Assembly: GCA_023213315.1 (NCBI GenBank)
Contig: JAKCPI010013836.1
Coordinates: forward strand, 45,170 to 109,169
Reading direction: 5' to 3'
DNA length: 64,000 nucleotides
Source of the DNA: Euborellia annulipes
Lineage: Eukaryota; Arthropoda; Insecta; Dermaptera; Anisolabididae
This document shows positions 22,229-31,993 of the stretch, piece by piece; positions within the stretch are counted from its first letter, which is position 1; the number at the start of each line of letters is the position of its first letter. The translations under genes were made by a program, and so were the position numbers. The notes under the pieces are model-generated. The model saw nothing but the letters and a program-made list of their open reading frames with translations. It searched no databases and was not told the origin of the DNA.

Positions 22229-22912
22229 CGAGGATAAGTCAAAAATTACTTACACTTTTCGTTCTACAACTTTATTAAACTAAGATAGGTGTACAACAGA
22301 TACATTATTTTTCGATATAGTCTCCACCTTTAGCAATGCACTTGGTCCAGCGAGCCACAAGCTTCCGGATGCCTTCCTGGTAGAAGGTTTTCGGTTGGTC
22401 ATGAAGCCACTTTTGCACCGCATCCCGAACGTCCATGTCTGAGGCAAATCGACGACCTCTCAAAGCTTCCTTGAGCGGTCCAAAGAGATGAAAGTCTGAG
22501 GGAGCGAGATCTGGGCTGTAAGGGAGGGTGTTCCAGGGTCTCAAAGTTGACGGTCGCCCAGCTCCCTCTTTTTGTGTTACGCTCGTTCGGCCACTTTTAA
22601 ACATTTCGATCCATAAAAAAACGCTTTTACGAGATAAAGCACTTTCCCCGTATTGTGACAAAAGTCTCCGGTGAATTTCAGCACCTTTCACACCCTCTGA
22701 CCACTCCTCGTTGCTCCTCTTTGGTGCAATCTGATAGCGGAGCTGACATGCTTATGCTGTTGTAGCTAGACGACAACTGACGCGATCGTGATTAAATTCC
22801 GCACACGTGACCACAGACGCGCCAACTCAACGCATGCGCATGCGGCCGCCTCCTATCTTAGTTTAATAAAGTTGTAGAACGAAAAGTGTAGGTAATTTTT
22901 GACTTATCCTCG
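22229..22912 (-). mobile_element. Internally deleted mariner transposon
   Basis: A 684-bp element flanked by TA on both sides (22,227-22,228 and 22,913-22,914). Its terminal inverted repeats are about 60 bp and nearly perfect, beginning CGAGGATAAGTCAAAAATTA. The minus-strand ORF keeps the start and end of a mariner transposase but lacks the middle. It could only move with a transposase supplied in trans. Confidence 0.9.
22305..22691 (-). pseudogene. Mariner transposase, internally deleted (128 codons)
   Basis: The first about 50 residues are the N-terminal helix-turn-helix (GAEIHRRLLSQYGESALS), which binds the terminal repeats. The reading frame then joins directly, near residue 53, to the C-terminal block PYSPDLAPSDFHLF, which carries the last catalytic aspartate of the D,D(34)D triad. 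A normal mariner transposase is about 345 residues, so roughly 200 residues, including the first two catalytic aspartates, are missing and catalysis is impossible. The open frame is preserved across the junction. The start is the first Met of the frame, and the terminal repeats lie 76 bp and 221 bp outside the ORF. The protein might still bind the ends, but that is conjecture. Confidence 0.85.
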
Positions 22913-23174
22913 TATGACGGACATATCTCACCCTGTCTCAATGAAGTCTAATGTTTCTCTGCAGGATTCAAATACAAATATTTTTATTTTAAGGTAGTTG
23001 TTTCGCGACAATACTAGCAAAAAGTTAATGCTAGAGTATATAGAACAGACAATAAGGATTCATAATTCATAAGCCCAAAACTTTTTGCTGTTTATGTACC
23101 ACTACTAGCCAATCCCGTGCTCGTTTGACAAATCTGGCAACACTGTCCGAGCTTGTATATATTTTATCATAGAA

Positions 23175-23288
23175 ATGTCAGATAAAGTACATTATAAAGG
23201 AAGATTTATAAAACAAAAAGTTCTTAATAAGCGATTGAAAGCTGTTGCGACAATGGCTGAAGCGAAAAAACGTCAAAAAAAGTACTAA
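23175..23288 (+). CDS. Small basic ORF, 37 residues, possibly a transposon protein N terminus
   Basis: Starts MSDKVHYKGRFIKQKVLNKR and ends in a Lys/Arg-rich tail before TAA. The YKGRFI block followed by basic residues resembles N termini of some transposon-encoded proteins, but no family can be named. It lies between TTGCCAG inverted motifs (23,130s and 23,320s), which might be element ends. It may be a fragment rather than a gene. Confidence 0.35.
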   Translation: MSDKVHYKGRFIKQKVLNKRLKAVATMAEAKKRQKKY

Positions 23289-23464
23289 AGTTAACCCATT
23301 TTTTAGGTTAAATATATGCGTTGTTGCCAGCTTGTTTTTAGTGTAAATTTTTCATTATTTATTCATTATTATCTCAAAAACTATGTTGTAAATATGAATT
23401 AAAAAATGGATTAGTTATTGTTTAATGTTAGTATAGTTTATAAAACAATGGTAAGAAGAGCTCT

Positions 23465-24030
23465 CTTTTCGGGTGGCTAAAAAAGCGGAAAAGGCAACGA
23501 AGGCTCTTTGTGGACTAATGTCTAACATCAAGGGCCCAAGAGCTAGCAAAAGAAGACTTCTAGCAGTAGTAGTACATTCCATACTGCTGTATGCTGCTCC
23601 TGTATGGTGTAAAAGCCTACAATACAAATCGTACCGAGCTATGCTGGAAGTGCAACAAAGGAAAATCCTACTTAGGGTATGCAGCGCTTATCGTACAGTC
23701 TCTATAGAGGCCTTACAGGTGATTTCCGGGGTGATGCCTATCCACCTTATGGCAGAGCATCGTAGCCGAGTCTTCGAAGGGGGGGGATGAAAAAACAAGA
23801 ATCTGAGGAAGCTGCCCGAAAGAGTTGGATCCGGAGCTGGGAGCAGCCGGGGGCAGACAAGGCAGCCTGGACGAGAATCCTGATCCCAAACTTGGGAGCG
23901 TGGCTCGACAGGAGGCACGGCGAGGTGGATTTTTACATCACACAATTCCTAAGCGGACACGGGTGCTTCTGCTCCTTTTTATCCCGTATTGGGAGAAAGG
24001 AAGATGGTGTCTGCTGGTTCTGCGCTGCTT
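23465..24030 (+). mobile_element. R1-type LINE 3' fragment
   Basis: The two abutting reading frames encode the C-terminal region of an R1-clade reverse-transcriptase protein. The first has LLYAAPVWCKSL and YRTVSIEALQVISGVMPI. The second has HGEVDFYITQFLSGHGCF and the start of a CCHC-like cluster (CWFC). The frame shifts at a run of G (23,781-23,787). The fragment stops abruptly at about 24,030, where family M begins (TTTTTATCTTGAGACAG). 5'-truncated and non-functional. R1 elements usually target rDNA, but no rDNA is seen here. Confidence 0.85.
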
Positions 24031-24406
24031 TTTATCTTGAGACAGTCTTATAACTCAAAAACAGTGCATTATATGAAAAAAAGTTTCAAATAAAAGTTTA
24101 TTTATATCAGGGGGAAACTAAACTACGCTATTGTTTGTCGACCTAGAACAAGCTTTCAAGGGTATTTCGAGGTCAAGTTCTGTTTTTTAAATGGAAACCT
24201 ATATGTTTCTGTACATATTCTGAATCTACAAAAAAAACTGAACAACTTTTATTAGAACTATTTTTTTATACGACATCAAATAAAAAAAATATTAAATCAA
24301 TTAGATCTCAAAAAAATTCTAATAATTATTTTTAACAATCATTCAACTTAATTATCAAATAATAATGATCAAATATTTAATTATTAAATAAATAATTTAA
24401 TAATAA

Positions 24407-24649
24407 TTAATAATTTTGCGACACTGTTCTGAGACATTCCAGAGTGTATCGCAAGTCTTCTGGATGAATTCCAGTTCCAATTTCGTTATTTTGGCCTGTT
24501 TCAGTTTCTTCGTAGCCTTTACATTTCGTTGTTTTTTTTTTAAACAGATTTACAACACGATAAAATGAAGCTTGGGAGGGTGTATTCCTATCAGGAAAAC
24601 GCTCGGCATCCATTTCAATGCCAACAAACACTTCTTCCACATTCACCAT
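24407..24649 (-). pseudogene. Degraded transposase-like fragment in family M
   Basis: 80 codons containing RFPDRNTPSQASFYRVVNLF, which resembles the N-terminal helix-turn-helix of mariner-like proteins annotated as DUF4817 (pattern R-(Y/F)-P-x(5)-P-S-x-x-(T/S)-F-x-R). The second half (HPEDLRYTLECLRTVSQ) resembles the end of such transposases, so the middle has been deleted. The same fusion occurs at 29,367-29,636, so the deletion arose once and was then copied. The family assignment is tentative. Confidence 0.45.
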
Positions 24650-24769
24650 AAATTAAGACCATTTCAATTCTGTCTTCAACAAAAAAATGCTCCATTTAAA
24701 CTCAAGAATACTATATATATTTATCTAGATTAATTTGTAACAACGCTTAGAGAAATTTCTCTAAAAAAA

Positions 24770-24850
24770 TTACCCTCTTGCCTAGAATCGAACCGACGAA
24801 CTCTTGAACTATGGTCATCAGCTCTAACCACTAGACCAATGTCACATTAA
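24770..24850 (-). tRNA. tRNA-like sequence (pseudogene or SINE head)
   Basis: On the minus strand it has an A box (TGGTCTAGTGG), a B box (GGTTCGATTCT) at tRNA spacing, and a T7 run about 10 bases after the acceptor region, fitting a Pol III terminator. The T-arm stem pairs poorly and the anticodon cannot be set with confidence, so it is more likely a tRNA pseudogene or tRNA-derived SINE than a working tRNA. Confidence 0.55.
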
Positions 24851-24944
24851 TATTTATATCTTGATTTCTTTTACTAAAACTATATATTTTTGATTTAGAC
24901 TTTGTGTCTAGATAATATTGTATTCATTTGAACTCGAATGAAAA

Positions 24945-25145
24945 TGAAAAAACACCAATAGATTTTAAATTAAGAAACATTAAATATATATTAATTAACG
25001 AGGCAAATTTGAAATATAATTCTCAGCTCGGATTTTAAACTGATGGCTCCAATCGATTTTCATTAACCAGGCAAATTTGAAATATATATATTCGAATTTT
25101 GAAATGAAAGACTCCAATTCATTTTAAATTAAGAAACATTAAATA
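24945..25145. repeat. Short duplicated block
   Basis: TTTTAAATTAAGAAACATTA occurs at about 24,961 and 25,124, and AGGCAAATTTGAAATATA occurs twice between them, so this is an imperfect tandem duplication. Confidence 0.7.
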
Positions 25146-25269
25146 TATTGATAATTGTTCCTCCCCCCCCCCCTCGCCACTCAAAAATTAAAGATGCGAA
25201 ACTTTTAAGAGACGATGTATTTTCGGTAGTTTACGGGTATACATTTGGAGTGTGGTTTTTTAAGAGGAA

Positions 25270-25365
25270 TAAAATTTTTGGACCGAGACGCTGCCCGCCA
25301 GGGCACCAGCCCGGAGGGCCGAGCTTCGAGGGCGTGCCGAAGGCACGCACGAAAAGCTCGTTTTA
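25270..25365 (+). repeat. GC-rich block ending in a strong hairpin
   Basis: At 25,321-25,360 an outer stem GAGCTT/AAGCTC encloses a perfect inner stem GCGTGCC-GAA-GGCACGC. The block is very GC-rich against the surrounding AT-rich DNA. It could be a transposon end or an RNA structure, and is unassigned. Confidence 0.6.
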
Positions 25366-26189
25366 AATAGTTTATTAAGTAGAAATAATCTCTTAAATCG
25401 TGTATTATAATGAAGTTTTAAGATCATTATAAACACTTATTTTCATTGTTGTGACTTTTCGATTTAATAAATATTTATTAATAATTAATTATTTAATCAT
25501 TATTATTTGATAATTAAGTTGAATAATTGTTAAAAATAATTATTAGAATTTTTTTTGAGATCTAATTGATTTAATATTTTTTTTTATTTGATGTCGTATA
25601 AAAAATAGTTCTAATGAAAGTTGTTCAGTTTTTTTTTGTAGATTCAGAATATGTACAGAAATATATAGGTTTCTATTTAAAAAACAGAACTTGACCTCGA
25701 AATACCCTTGAAAGCTTGTTCTAGGTCGACAAACAATAGCGTAGTTTAGTTTCCCCCTCGATATAAATAAACTTTTATTTGAAACTTTTTTCATATAATG
25801 CACTGTTTTTGAGTTATAAGACTGTCTCAAGATAAAAAACTCACCCAGATATACAAACAAATATATAAACAATTTTTGTCGTTTAATAAGAGTAGATTTT
25901 GAAATTTAATTTAAAATGATTTTGTTGTTCACCGCGATTAGCAATATTAACACCAATTTTTAGATGCACTTGCCATTTCATTAAAATTTTTGGATCGTGA
26001 AATTTAATAGTTTAAATCTATTTGGGTAGTGGGCGATAAAGTTTACCTATAAACCAGAATAGGAAATATTGAATTGATTAATCAGAGCTGTGACGTCACG
26101 AGATTCACCCAACACTCAGAATACAAAAAGAGATTTTTAAGATACGAATGACAGTTCAATAAAGGGCCCTTATTTGGGTCTAATAACTA

Positions 26190-26562
26190 GAGACCGGATT
26201 CCTATGCAATTGCATATTTTGTTTGCCGCCACATACGACCCAGGGGATCAATTATCTATCCGAATCATGCATCTAGGATACTGTGGGTTAAATTTTATAC
26301 TGCATATTTTTGCATATTTGAGTAATATTGCATAAAATTGCATATTTGAAGGATTTTTTGTCAAATATTGCCTATTTCGCGCCAAATACAGATTTTTTAA
26401 AAGTAAATTTTCGGAGAAAGAATGAAAAAAAATGAAGAAATATATATATATAAAGTTCCTTTAAATTTGCCCCCATTACATCTGAGGATGTGGAGCGCTC
26501 CTTTTCATCGTATAAATCAATTTTAAGTGACCGTAGACATAATAACCTGAAGATAATTTAGA
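26190..26562 (+). mobile_element. hAT-like element 3' part
   Basis: The frame 26,463-26,561 encodes PITSEDVERSFSSYKSILSD, the C-terminal hAT dimerisation motif, ending in TAG. Upstream are repeated TGCATATTT motifs (26,200-26,360), often seen at the ends of this kind of element. The rest of the transposase is absent. Confidence 0.7.
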
Positions 26563-26639
26563 AAAATACTTGTAAACATAAATTATTCACAATTACAATC
26601 AAATTTTAATTATTTTTGAGATCCTTTGTTAATTATTTC

Positions 26640-26730
26640 TTTATTATTATTATTATTATTTTTAATGGCCTTCGGTAACTATAGCCCATTTTGGCCATTG
26701 AGTGTTCGTGTGTGTGTGTGTGAAAGTGTG
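26640..26730. repeat. (ATT)n and (GT)n microsatellites
   Basis: (ATT) about six copies at 26,643-26,660 and (GT) about seven copies at 26,708-26,722. Confidence 0.8.
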
Positions 26731-26925
26731 TGTAAATTAGTGTAGTGATCAGATTATAGCCGGACAAATATTTGCATTATTTTATTAGTTTATTATTTGT
26801 ACGTCAATAAGAAAAGCTTGTTAATATAAAAAAAATTCTGTTATGGTCAAGTATTGTAATCGTGCATGAAAAAAGTCCGTTTTTTTTTTCCTCCTTTTTT
26901 TTTTTTTTTGAAATATCTCAAAAAC

Positions 26926-27193
26926 AAGTCTTCTGTTTATCCCTCATTGAAGGGACTTATGAACAAGTACGTTCTTTATTGCTCTATATTCGTCGGCCAT
27001 TCGTGATGCCCTTTGGCTGGTTGCGGAGGGATCGGTTTGGGATGCTCTGCTTGCCCTACTGTGCCCCCGAGCGGCCCGCCTTAGGGATCAGCATTTGAGG
27101 GCTGGCGAATTTATGGAAATATGAACGAATACGATCGGCTGGCTAAATGGGCATCTATGTTCCCGAGGCCAATAAAAGAAAAGAAAAAAAAAA
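26926..27193 (+). mobile_element. Poly-A-tailed retro-insertion, 268 bp, source unknown
   Basis: Flanked by the exact 11-bp direct repeat ATCTCAAAAAC (26,915-26,925 and 27,194-27,204) and ending in an A-rich tail. Frames inside are short (for example ALWLVAEGSVWDALLALLC) and not recognised. It is either a 5'-truncated LINE or a retro-copied transcript end. Confidence 0.8.
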
Positions 27194-27738
27194 ATCTCAA
27201 AAACGGCTAAAACTATTTTGATTAAAAAATTGAGCGAAACCATGGCATTTCGCTCTACAAAAAAGCCCTAATAAGTGAACATCGAAAAAATTATATTTTT
27301 CGAGATACTAATTGTTTTGTCAAAATGTCTGTTAGTTAGTTAAGTCTGTGCGTTACCAAATTTTTGTGGACGAGCTAGCTCAAAAACTAGTGTGAATATC
27401 GAAACCAAATTTCCCACGTAGTTTTGGTCCATTGAGATTAAGAGCTGATTAGATTTTGGTGCATATCGACCCAAAATTAAGGGGGGTGGAGGGGGGGGTT
27501 AAAAATTAAAAATCTAGGCCATTTGAGAAAACTCAACCAAATTTTGTATACACAATCAGTGGGACCCCAGAAGACTAAAAATGCAAAAATTAACCGCCCA
27601 AAATGTGGGGGGGGGGGTCAAAAAATGAAAATCTAGGCCCTGTGCTAACCAAACTTTGTTTACATAATCAGTGGGACCCCGGAATCTAAAAATGCAAAAA
27701 CTAACCCCCCCTACATGATTATAAATAATTTTATTAAA

Positions 27739-28080
27739 TACTTTTGTAAAAATCCAGTATTAAATTCTTCTTCAACGATAATGTGGTTAGAACTATTAAG
27801 AATGAATGACACTCAAAAATCTTAAAAACAGGGCCGCCAACACATGTTTAGTTTGCTAGTTTAGTTCTTTTATTGTTTGGCAAGCTATGTTGGCTAACCT
27901 GAATTTTTTAGTTTTTCCTGAATTTTCCAATTTTCCGGGCAACTTTTCCAATTTTTTTTTTACGTATTAACCTGAATTGGACTATTACGAACATTAAAAA
28001 AAAAAAATAGCCAAATCGGTCCAGGCATTTGAGAGATCTGCGCTTACAAAGAAACAGAAATTCATTTTTATTATATAGAT
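27739..28080 (+). repeat. Repeat of about 340 bp inserted in family A
   Basis: Interrupts family A between two ATTAAAT motifs. Its right part has AGCCAAATCGGTCCAGGCAT and TTTTTATTATATAGATT, a layout seen in many insect interspersed repeats. No second copy in the window. Confidence 0.55.
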
Positions 28081-28304
28081 TAAATATAAGTGAGGGGCCA
28101 GGTTTTATGGTAAAGTCAAGTGGATGGCCACATCAGAACACGTCAGCTTATTCTTAATTATTGAACATTTATGTTCGTAAATTCTATGTATATTTTAAAC
28201 TTAGTGTTTTGACTGTTCTATAAAAAATACATGTCAGAATCTAAAAAAAATAAACTGCAACGGATCGTTGCTAAACTTTATCCAAATTCATTTGAAATAT
28301 TAAT

Positions 28305-28858
28305 ATGTTCTAGAGTAAAGTACTTTAAAATATAATTTTACTAAAAACTTTATTTAACCTTTTTTGTGGGTCCCAAGGTACTTAATTAGGATATTAAATT
28401 TCATCAAAATTGGTTAAGTCATTTTCAAGATATTTAGAAAAAACTAAAAAAGTACTGAAATAAAGTACTAATGTTTGTGGACCGATATGTACCAAAAACT
28501 AATCAGCGCTTCATTTTGTTAAAATACTGGTAGGTTTTCAATTTCAATTCATTCGGTGCAACGGTGTGGAAAAATTCGTGGACGAAAAAAACGATAACAC
28601 ACCATCCATCCATCCATCCATCCGCACGCACTTCCAAAAAAAATGGCACTTTTTGGCCTCTCGGCGAGATCCCAGGTAATTTTTGGCAAAACCGTCACGT
28701 GCTAAAATTCAATCTCATTGAATACTTCAATTTGTGACCTTAATTGAGTCCATGGGTTCCGTAGTCTTTACCTGAGGACCCTTTGAAGTCGCGCTTGCCG
28801 CGAGAGCGATTCCAATACTTTCTCCCATGCTTCGCATTGGATAAAGTAAAAAAAGATA
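28305..28858 (+). repeat. Interspersed repeat family B, copy 1
   Basis: Closely matches 57,700-58,245. Carries AAAGTACTTTAAAATATAAT, GACCGATATGTACCAAAAACT, a (CATC)n array, and the end CCCATGCTTCGCATTGGATA followed by AAGTAAAA, which forms a terminal hairpin. The order and terminal motif parallel family A, so A and B are probably related. Confidence 0.85.
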
Positions 28859-28994
28859 TATATTCTTAATTAAATTATTTTTGATTCAATAGAGGATTTT
28901 TGTCTTTTAATTTTGAAAATAGGTATAAGAGAGTGAATTATTGGTTAATTGTAAGGACTGCTTGAATATTTCTAAATCACAATATTTCCTTGAT

Positions 28995-29400
28995 ATACCG
29001 GGTGAGTTTTTTTATCTTGAGACAGTCTTATAACTCAAAAACAGTGCATTATATGAAAAAAAGTTTCAAATAAAAGTTTATTTATATCAGGGGGAAACTA
29101 AACTACGCTATTGTTTGTCGACCTAGAACAAGCTTTCAAGGGTATTTCGAGGTCAAGTTCTGTTTTTTAAATGGAAACCTATATGTTTCTGTACATATTC
29201 TGAATCTACAAAAAAAAACTGAACAACTTTTATTAGAACTATTTTTTTATACGACATCAAATAATAAAAAATATTAAATCAATTAGATCTCAAAAAAAAT
29301 TCTAATAATTATTTTTAACAATCATTCAACTTAATTATCAAATAATAATGATCAAATATTTAATTATTAAATAAATAATTTAATAATAATTAATAATTTA
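28995..29400 (+). mobile_element. Long inverted-repeat arm, family M, with transposase remnant beside it
   Basis: Begins ATACCGGGTGAGTTTTTTTA and is almost identical to 24,030-24,400. The opposite arm is not found within the next few hundred bases. Confidence 0.8.
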
Positions 29401-29636
29401 ATAATTTTGCGACACTGTTCTGAGACATTCCAGAGTGTATCGCAAGTCTTCTGGATGAATTTCAGTTCCAATTTCGTTATTTTGGCCTTTTTAAGTTTCT
29501 TCATAGCCTTTACATTTCTTGTTTTTTTTAACAGATTTACAACACGATAAAATGAAGCTTGTGAGGGTGTATTCCTGTCAGGAAAACGCTTGGCATCCAT
29601 TTCAATGACAGCCCATAACACTTCTTCCACATTCAC
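29367..29636 (-). pseudogene. Degraded transposase-like fragment in family M, second copy
   Basis: 89 codons with RFPDRNTPSQASFYRVVNL, nearly identical at DNA level to 24,407-24,649 but frame-shifted in the second half (here KAKITKLELKFIQKTCDT). The HTH-like N terminus is followed directly by C-terminal-like sequence. The frame runs into the AT-rich arm. Same tentative mariner-like assignment. Confidence 0.45.
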
Positions 29637-30302
29637 CCATAAATTAAGACCATTTCAATTCTCTCTTCGACAAAAAAATGCTCCATTTTTCTTATATAAT
29701 ATAAAATACATTATAAGTTCATATTAATTAATGGTTTTATTTATCTGCTCCAATTATTTAACCACTAAAGTGAATTATTAACGGTTTTAGCAAGTTTTCT
29801 TTTTGTTATGAACTCAAACGACCTTTTTTTGGTTCTTTTCGAAAATCCGGACAGGGTCCGGTCACAATTAATCCGGATTATCGACGCTCTACTGTATTTA
29901 TTATTACTATTAAATTATATTTATTTTTTGAATTTATCTACTTTGTTTTGAATGCTAATCTTTTCCAAATTGAATATTTATCTAGTCAAATTTTTTTTCT
30001 AATAAAAACATTATAAATTTATTTTCTTTTCTTCTTTTTATTATAATGGCTTTCCTTACGGAGGTTAGCAATCCATATAGCAAACATTTTTTTTGAGATT
30101 AAACCCCGAAAGATGTTAACAGATCGAGCATCCCAACCATCTCCGCAGATCCTTCAGCCATGATTTTATTTAGCTTATTTTAAAAAATAAAATTTAGGGA
30201 ACGCGGTGTTGGTTTATAGTGAAACATTGTTAAAATTAAATTAGGTTGGAGTTGGTGGTGTTTCACAAGGAGAAAAAATTAAAATACAAAGATTTTTTTA
30301 GT

Positions 30303-30346
30303 TTACTCTATATATTTCGAGCTCTTAACTCATCGTCAGGAGAACA
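30303..30346 (-). ncRNA. Hammerhead ribozyme motif 7
   Basis: Minus strand: CUGACGA at 30,333-30,339, extra U, helix II GAG/CUC, then GAAAUAUAUA at 30,309-30,318, in which helix III is the palindrome AUAUAU and the cleavage base is A. Helix I pairs CUC with GAG. Confidence 0.75.
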
Positions 30347-30409
30347 TTGACTAAAGATAACATGATATTTTGAACAGAATTTATTTTAATTTTAATATGA
30401 TGGTCAATG

Positions 30410-30455
30410 TTCTCATGATGAGTTAAGAGCTCGAAATATATAGAGTAAACTAAAA
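30410..30455 (+). ncRNA. Hammerhead ribozyme motif 8, core damaged
   Basis: Mirror partner of motif 7. Helix II, GAAAUAUAUA and helix I remain, but the core reads CUC-AUGAUGA where motif 7 has CUCCUGACGA. Three bases of the core are missing and one is changed, so it should not cleave. Confidence 0.7.
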
Positions 30456-30698
30456 AAATCTTTGTATTTTAATTTTTCTCCTTGTGAAACACCACCAACT
30501 CCAACCTAATTTAATTTATTTTAAATAACTTGAGCAGAATACAGTATAATTTATATTTATATTTATTTGTAGATTCTGAAAGATATCGGAGCAATCATAA
30601 TTTCAAATTACAACCGGTGGTGCTCTTACATCGCGTTTCAAATAGAACCATTAATTTTAAATTTGTTACCTTTTAAATACCTCTTAAATAAACTAACA

Positions 30699-30899
30699 CA
30701 TTCTGATGTGGCCAGCCACTTGACTTTATCATACAACCTGGACCCTCACTTATATTTAATAAAATTATTTATAATTATGTAAGGGGAAGGGGGGTTAGTT
30801 TTTGCATTTTTAGATTCTGGGGGGCCCACTGATTATGTATATAACATTGGGTTATGTTTGGTACAAGGGCCTATATTATTATTTTTTGACCCCCCCCTC
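30699..30899 (-). repeat. Interspersed repeat family A, copy 7, left part
   Basis: Starts ACACATTCTGATGTGGCC and runs to CCCCCCCTCCATTTT, where the LINE at 30,900 interrupts it. It resumes at about 32,795. Confidence 0.85.
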
Positions 30900-31000
30900 C
30901 ATTTTTTATGATAATGATGAGAGAAGGAGTTACACCAAAAAGGTGCAACCCCTAAAGGCCTGGGTTGGCCCCTCCATCGTGAAAAGAAGAAGAAAGAATT

Positions 31001-31846
31001 TTATGGGCTGGGCGGGGGTCGAAGGTATCTGTGGATACGGGTCTTAAATAGCTGAAGGTTATAAGTCGCGGGAAAGATGGTGGCAGGGAGCGAGTTCCAG
31101 TCTCTGGAGGTCATAGGGATAAAAGAGTTGGCGAAAGCGCTTGTTCGACTTTTATCCAATTTGACAGCGAAGGGGTGCTGAGCGTTAGAAAACCGCGTGT
31201 TTCTCGTAAAGAGGGCATTAGGGGGGATAATTGATTTCAGCTCGACTGAACAGACACCGTGATAGTATCTGTAGTACAGGGAAAGGGCAGAAACGGTTCT
31301 TCGGTGAGCCAGGGAGGGGGGGAGGCTTAGAGCCGGGTCTCCTATTAGTTTAATTGCTCGCTTCTGAATTGCATCCAGTGTAGCAAGAGAATGCTTGGAG
31401 GCACCCCTCCACAGATGAGAGCCATATTCGAGACAGGGACGAATTTGAGCCTTATACAGTATAAGAAGTTGACTGGGAGTATAACAGCGTCTAGACCTAA
31501 ATAGGAGACCAAGCTTGCGCGCTGCAGCTTTAGCAGTGGTTGAGATATGGTCATTCCATGAAAGGTCAGACCCTAGAGTTACGCCTAGCATTGAAATTTT
31601 ATCCCTGAATTCTAGTGAGTTTGAGTCGAATGATATGTTTGGGAGGTTTCTGTCGACGCGCCTAGAAATAAGGCAACACTGAGTTTTCCCTGCATTGAAG
31701 TTAACTAAGTTTTGGGATCCCCAGTTTTTAAGTTTGCATAAGTCTAAATTAATTGAAGAGGCAATGTCTGCACGGTTTTTATGCGATGCAGGGGCGTTAT
31801 GTAGGGTGCTGTCATCTGCGTAACAATGTACCGGATTGGAGGGCAA
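31001..31846 (-). pseudogene. LINE reverse transcriptase, palm/thumb and C terminus
   Basis: 281 codons beginning at an internal Met just before HCYADDSTLH. YADD is the catalytic motif that binds the metal ions for first-strand synthesis. Downstream blocks are NKRADIASS-like thumb residues, SMLGVTLGSDLSWNDHIS and LYKAQIRPCLEYGSHLWRGA, the usual C-terminal region of Jockey/CR1-type proteins. The upstream palm motif (GVPQGS) lies in another frame: compared with the sister copy at 52,540 there is a one-base deletion near 31,935. The pieces 31,001-31,846 and 31,994-32,509 are therefore parts of one broken ORF. Clade assignment between Jockey and CR1 is open. Confidence 0.85.
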
Positions 31847-31993
31847 GTTTAGAAGGTCGTTGATATAGATAAGAAAAAGCGTAGGGGAGATAACCGATCC
31901 CTGAGGAACTCCAGCGTTGGTGTGGAAGGGGAAGATGATATTCCATCGATGACAACCTTAATACTACGGTCTGAAAGAAAACTTTCGAGCAAC

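Larger units (their letters stand above)
24030..25860. mobile_element. Transposon with about 370-bp terminal inverted repeats, family M
   Basis: The left arm 24,030-24,400 and right arm 25,490-25,860 are reverse complements (GAGACAGTCTTATAACTC... and its complement). The outer tip, ...AAAACTCACCC, is kept on the right. On the left it is lost at the junction with the R1 fragment. Inside are a minus-strand ORF fragment, a tRNA-like sequence, an internal duplication and a GC-rich hairpin. Solo arms of the same family are at 19,545 and 28,995. Confidence 0.7.
26843..28155 (+). repeat. Interspersed repeat family A, copy 6, with two insertions
   Basis: Starts TATGGTCAAGTATTG (hairpin end lost) and ends CACGTCAGCTTATT. 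It is interrupted by a retro-insertion at 26,926-27,193 and by a repeat of about 340 bp at about 27,739-28,080. Confidence 0.85.
30185..30515. mobile_element. Palindromic PLE-like unit (U5) with two hammerhead motifs
   Basis: Bounded by the direct repeat TTATTTTAAA (30,175-30,184 and 30,516-30,525). Begins with the leader GGTGTTGGTTTATAGTGAAA. The arms, including GTGGTGTTTCACAAGGAG and its complement, each carry a hammerhead, intact on the minus strand and damaged on the plus strand. No ORF. Confidence 0.8.

Noticed and set aside
26862..27098. 78-codon frame crossing the retro-insertion
   Set aside because: Its first third is family A sequence and the rest lies in the inserted segment, so the frame is a junction product.
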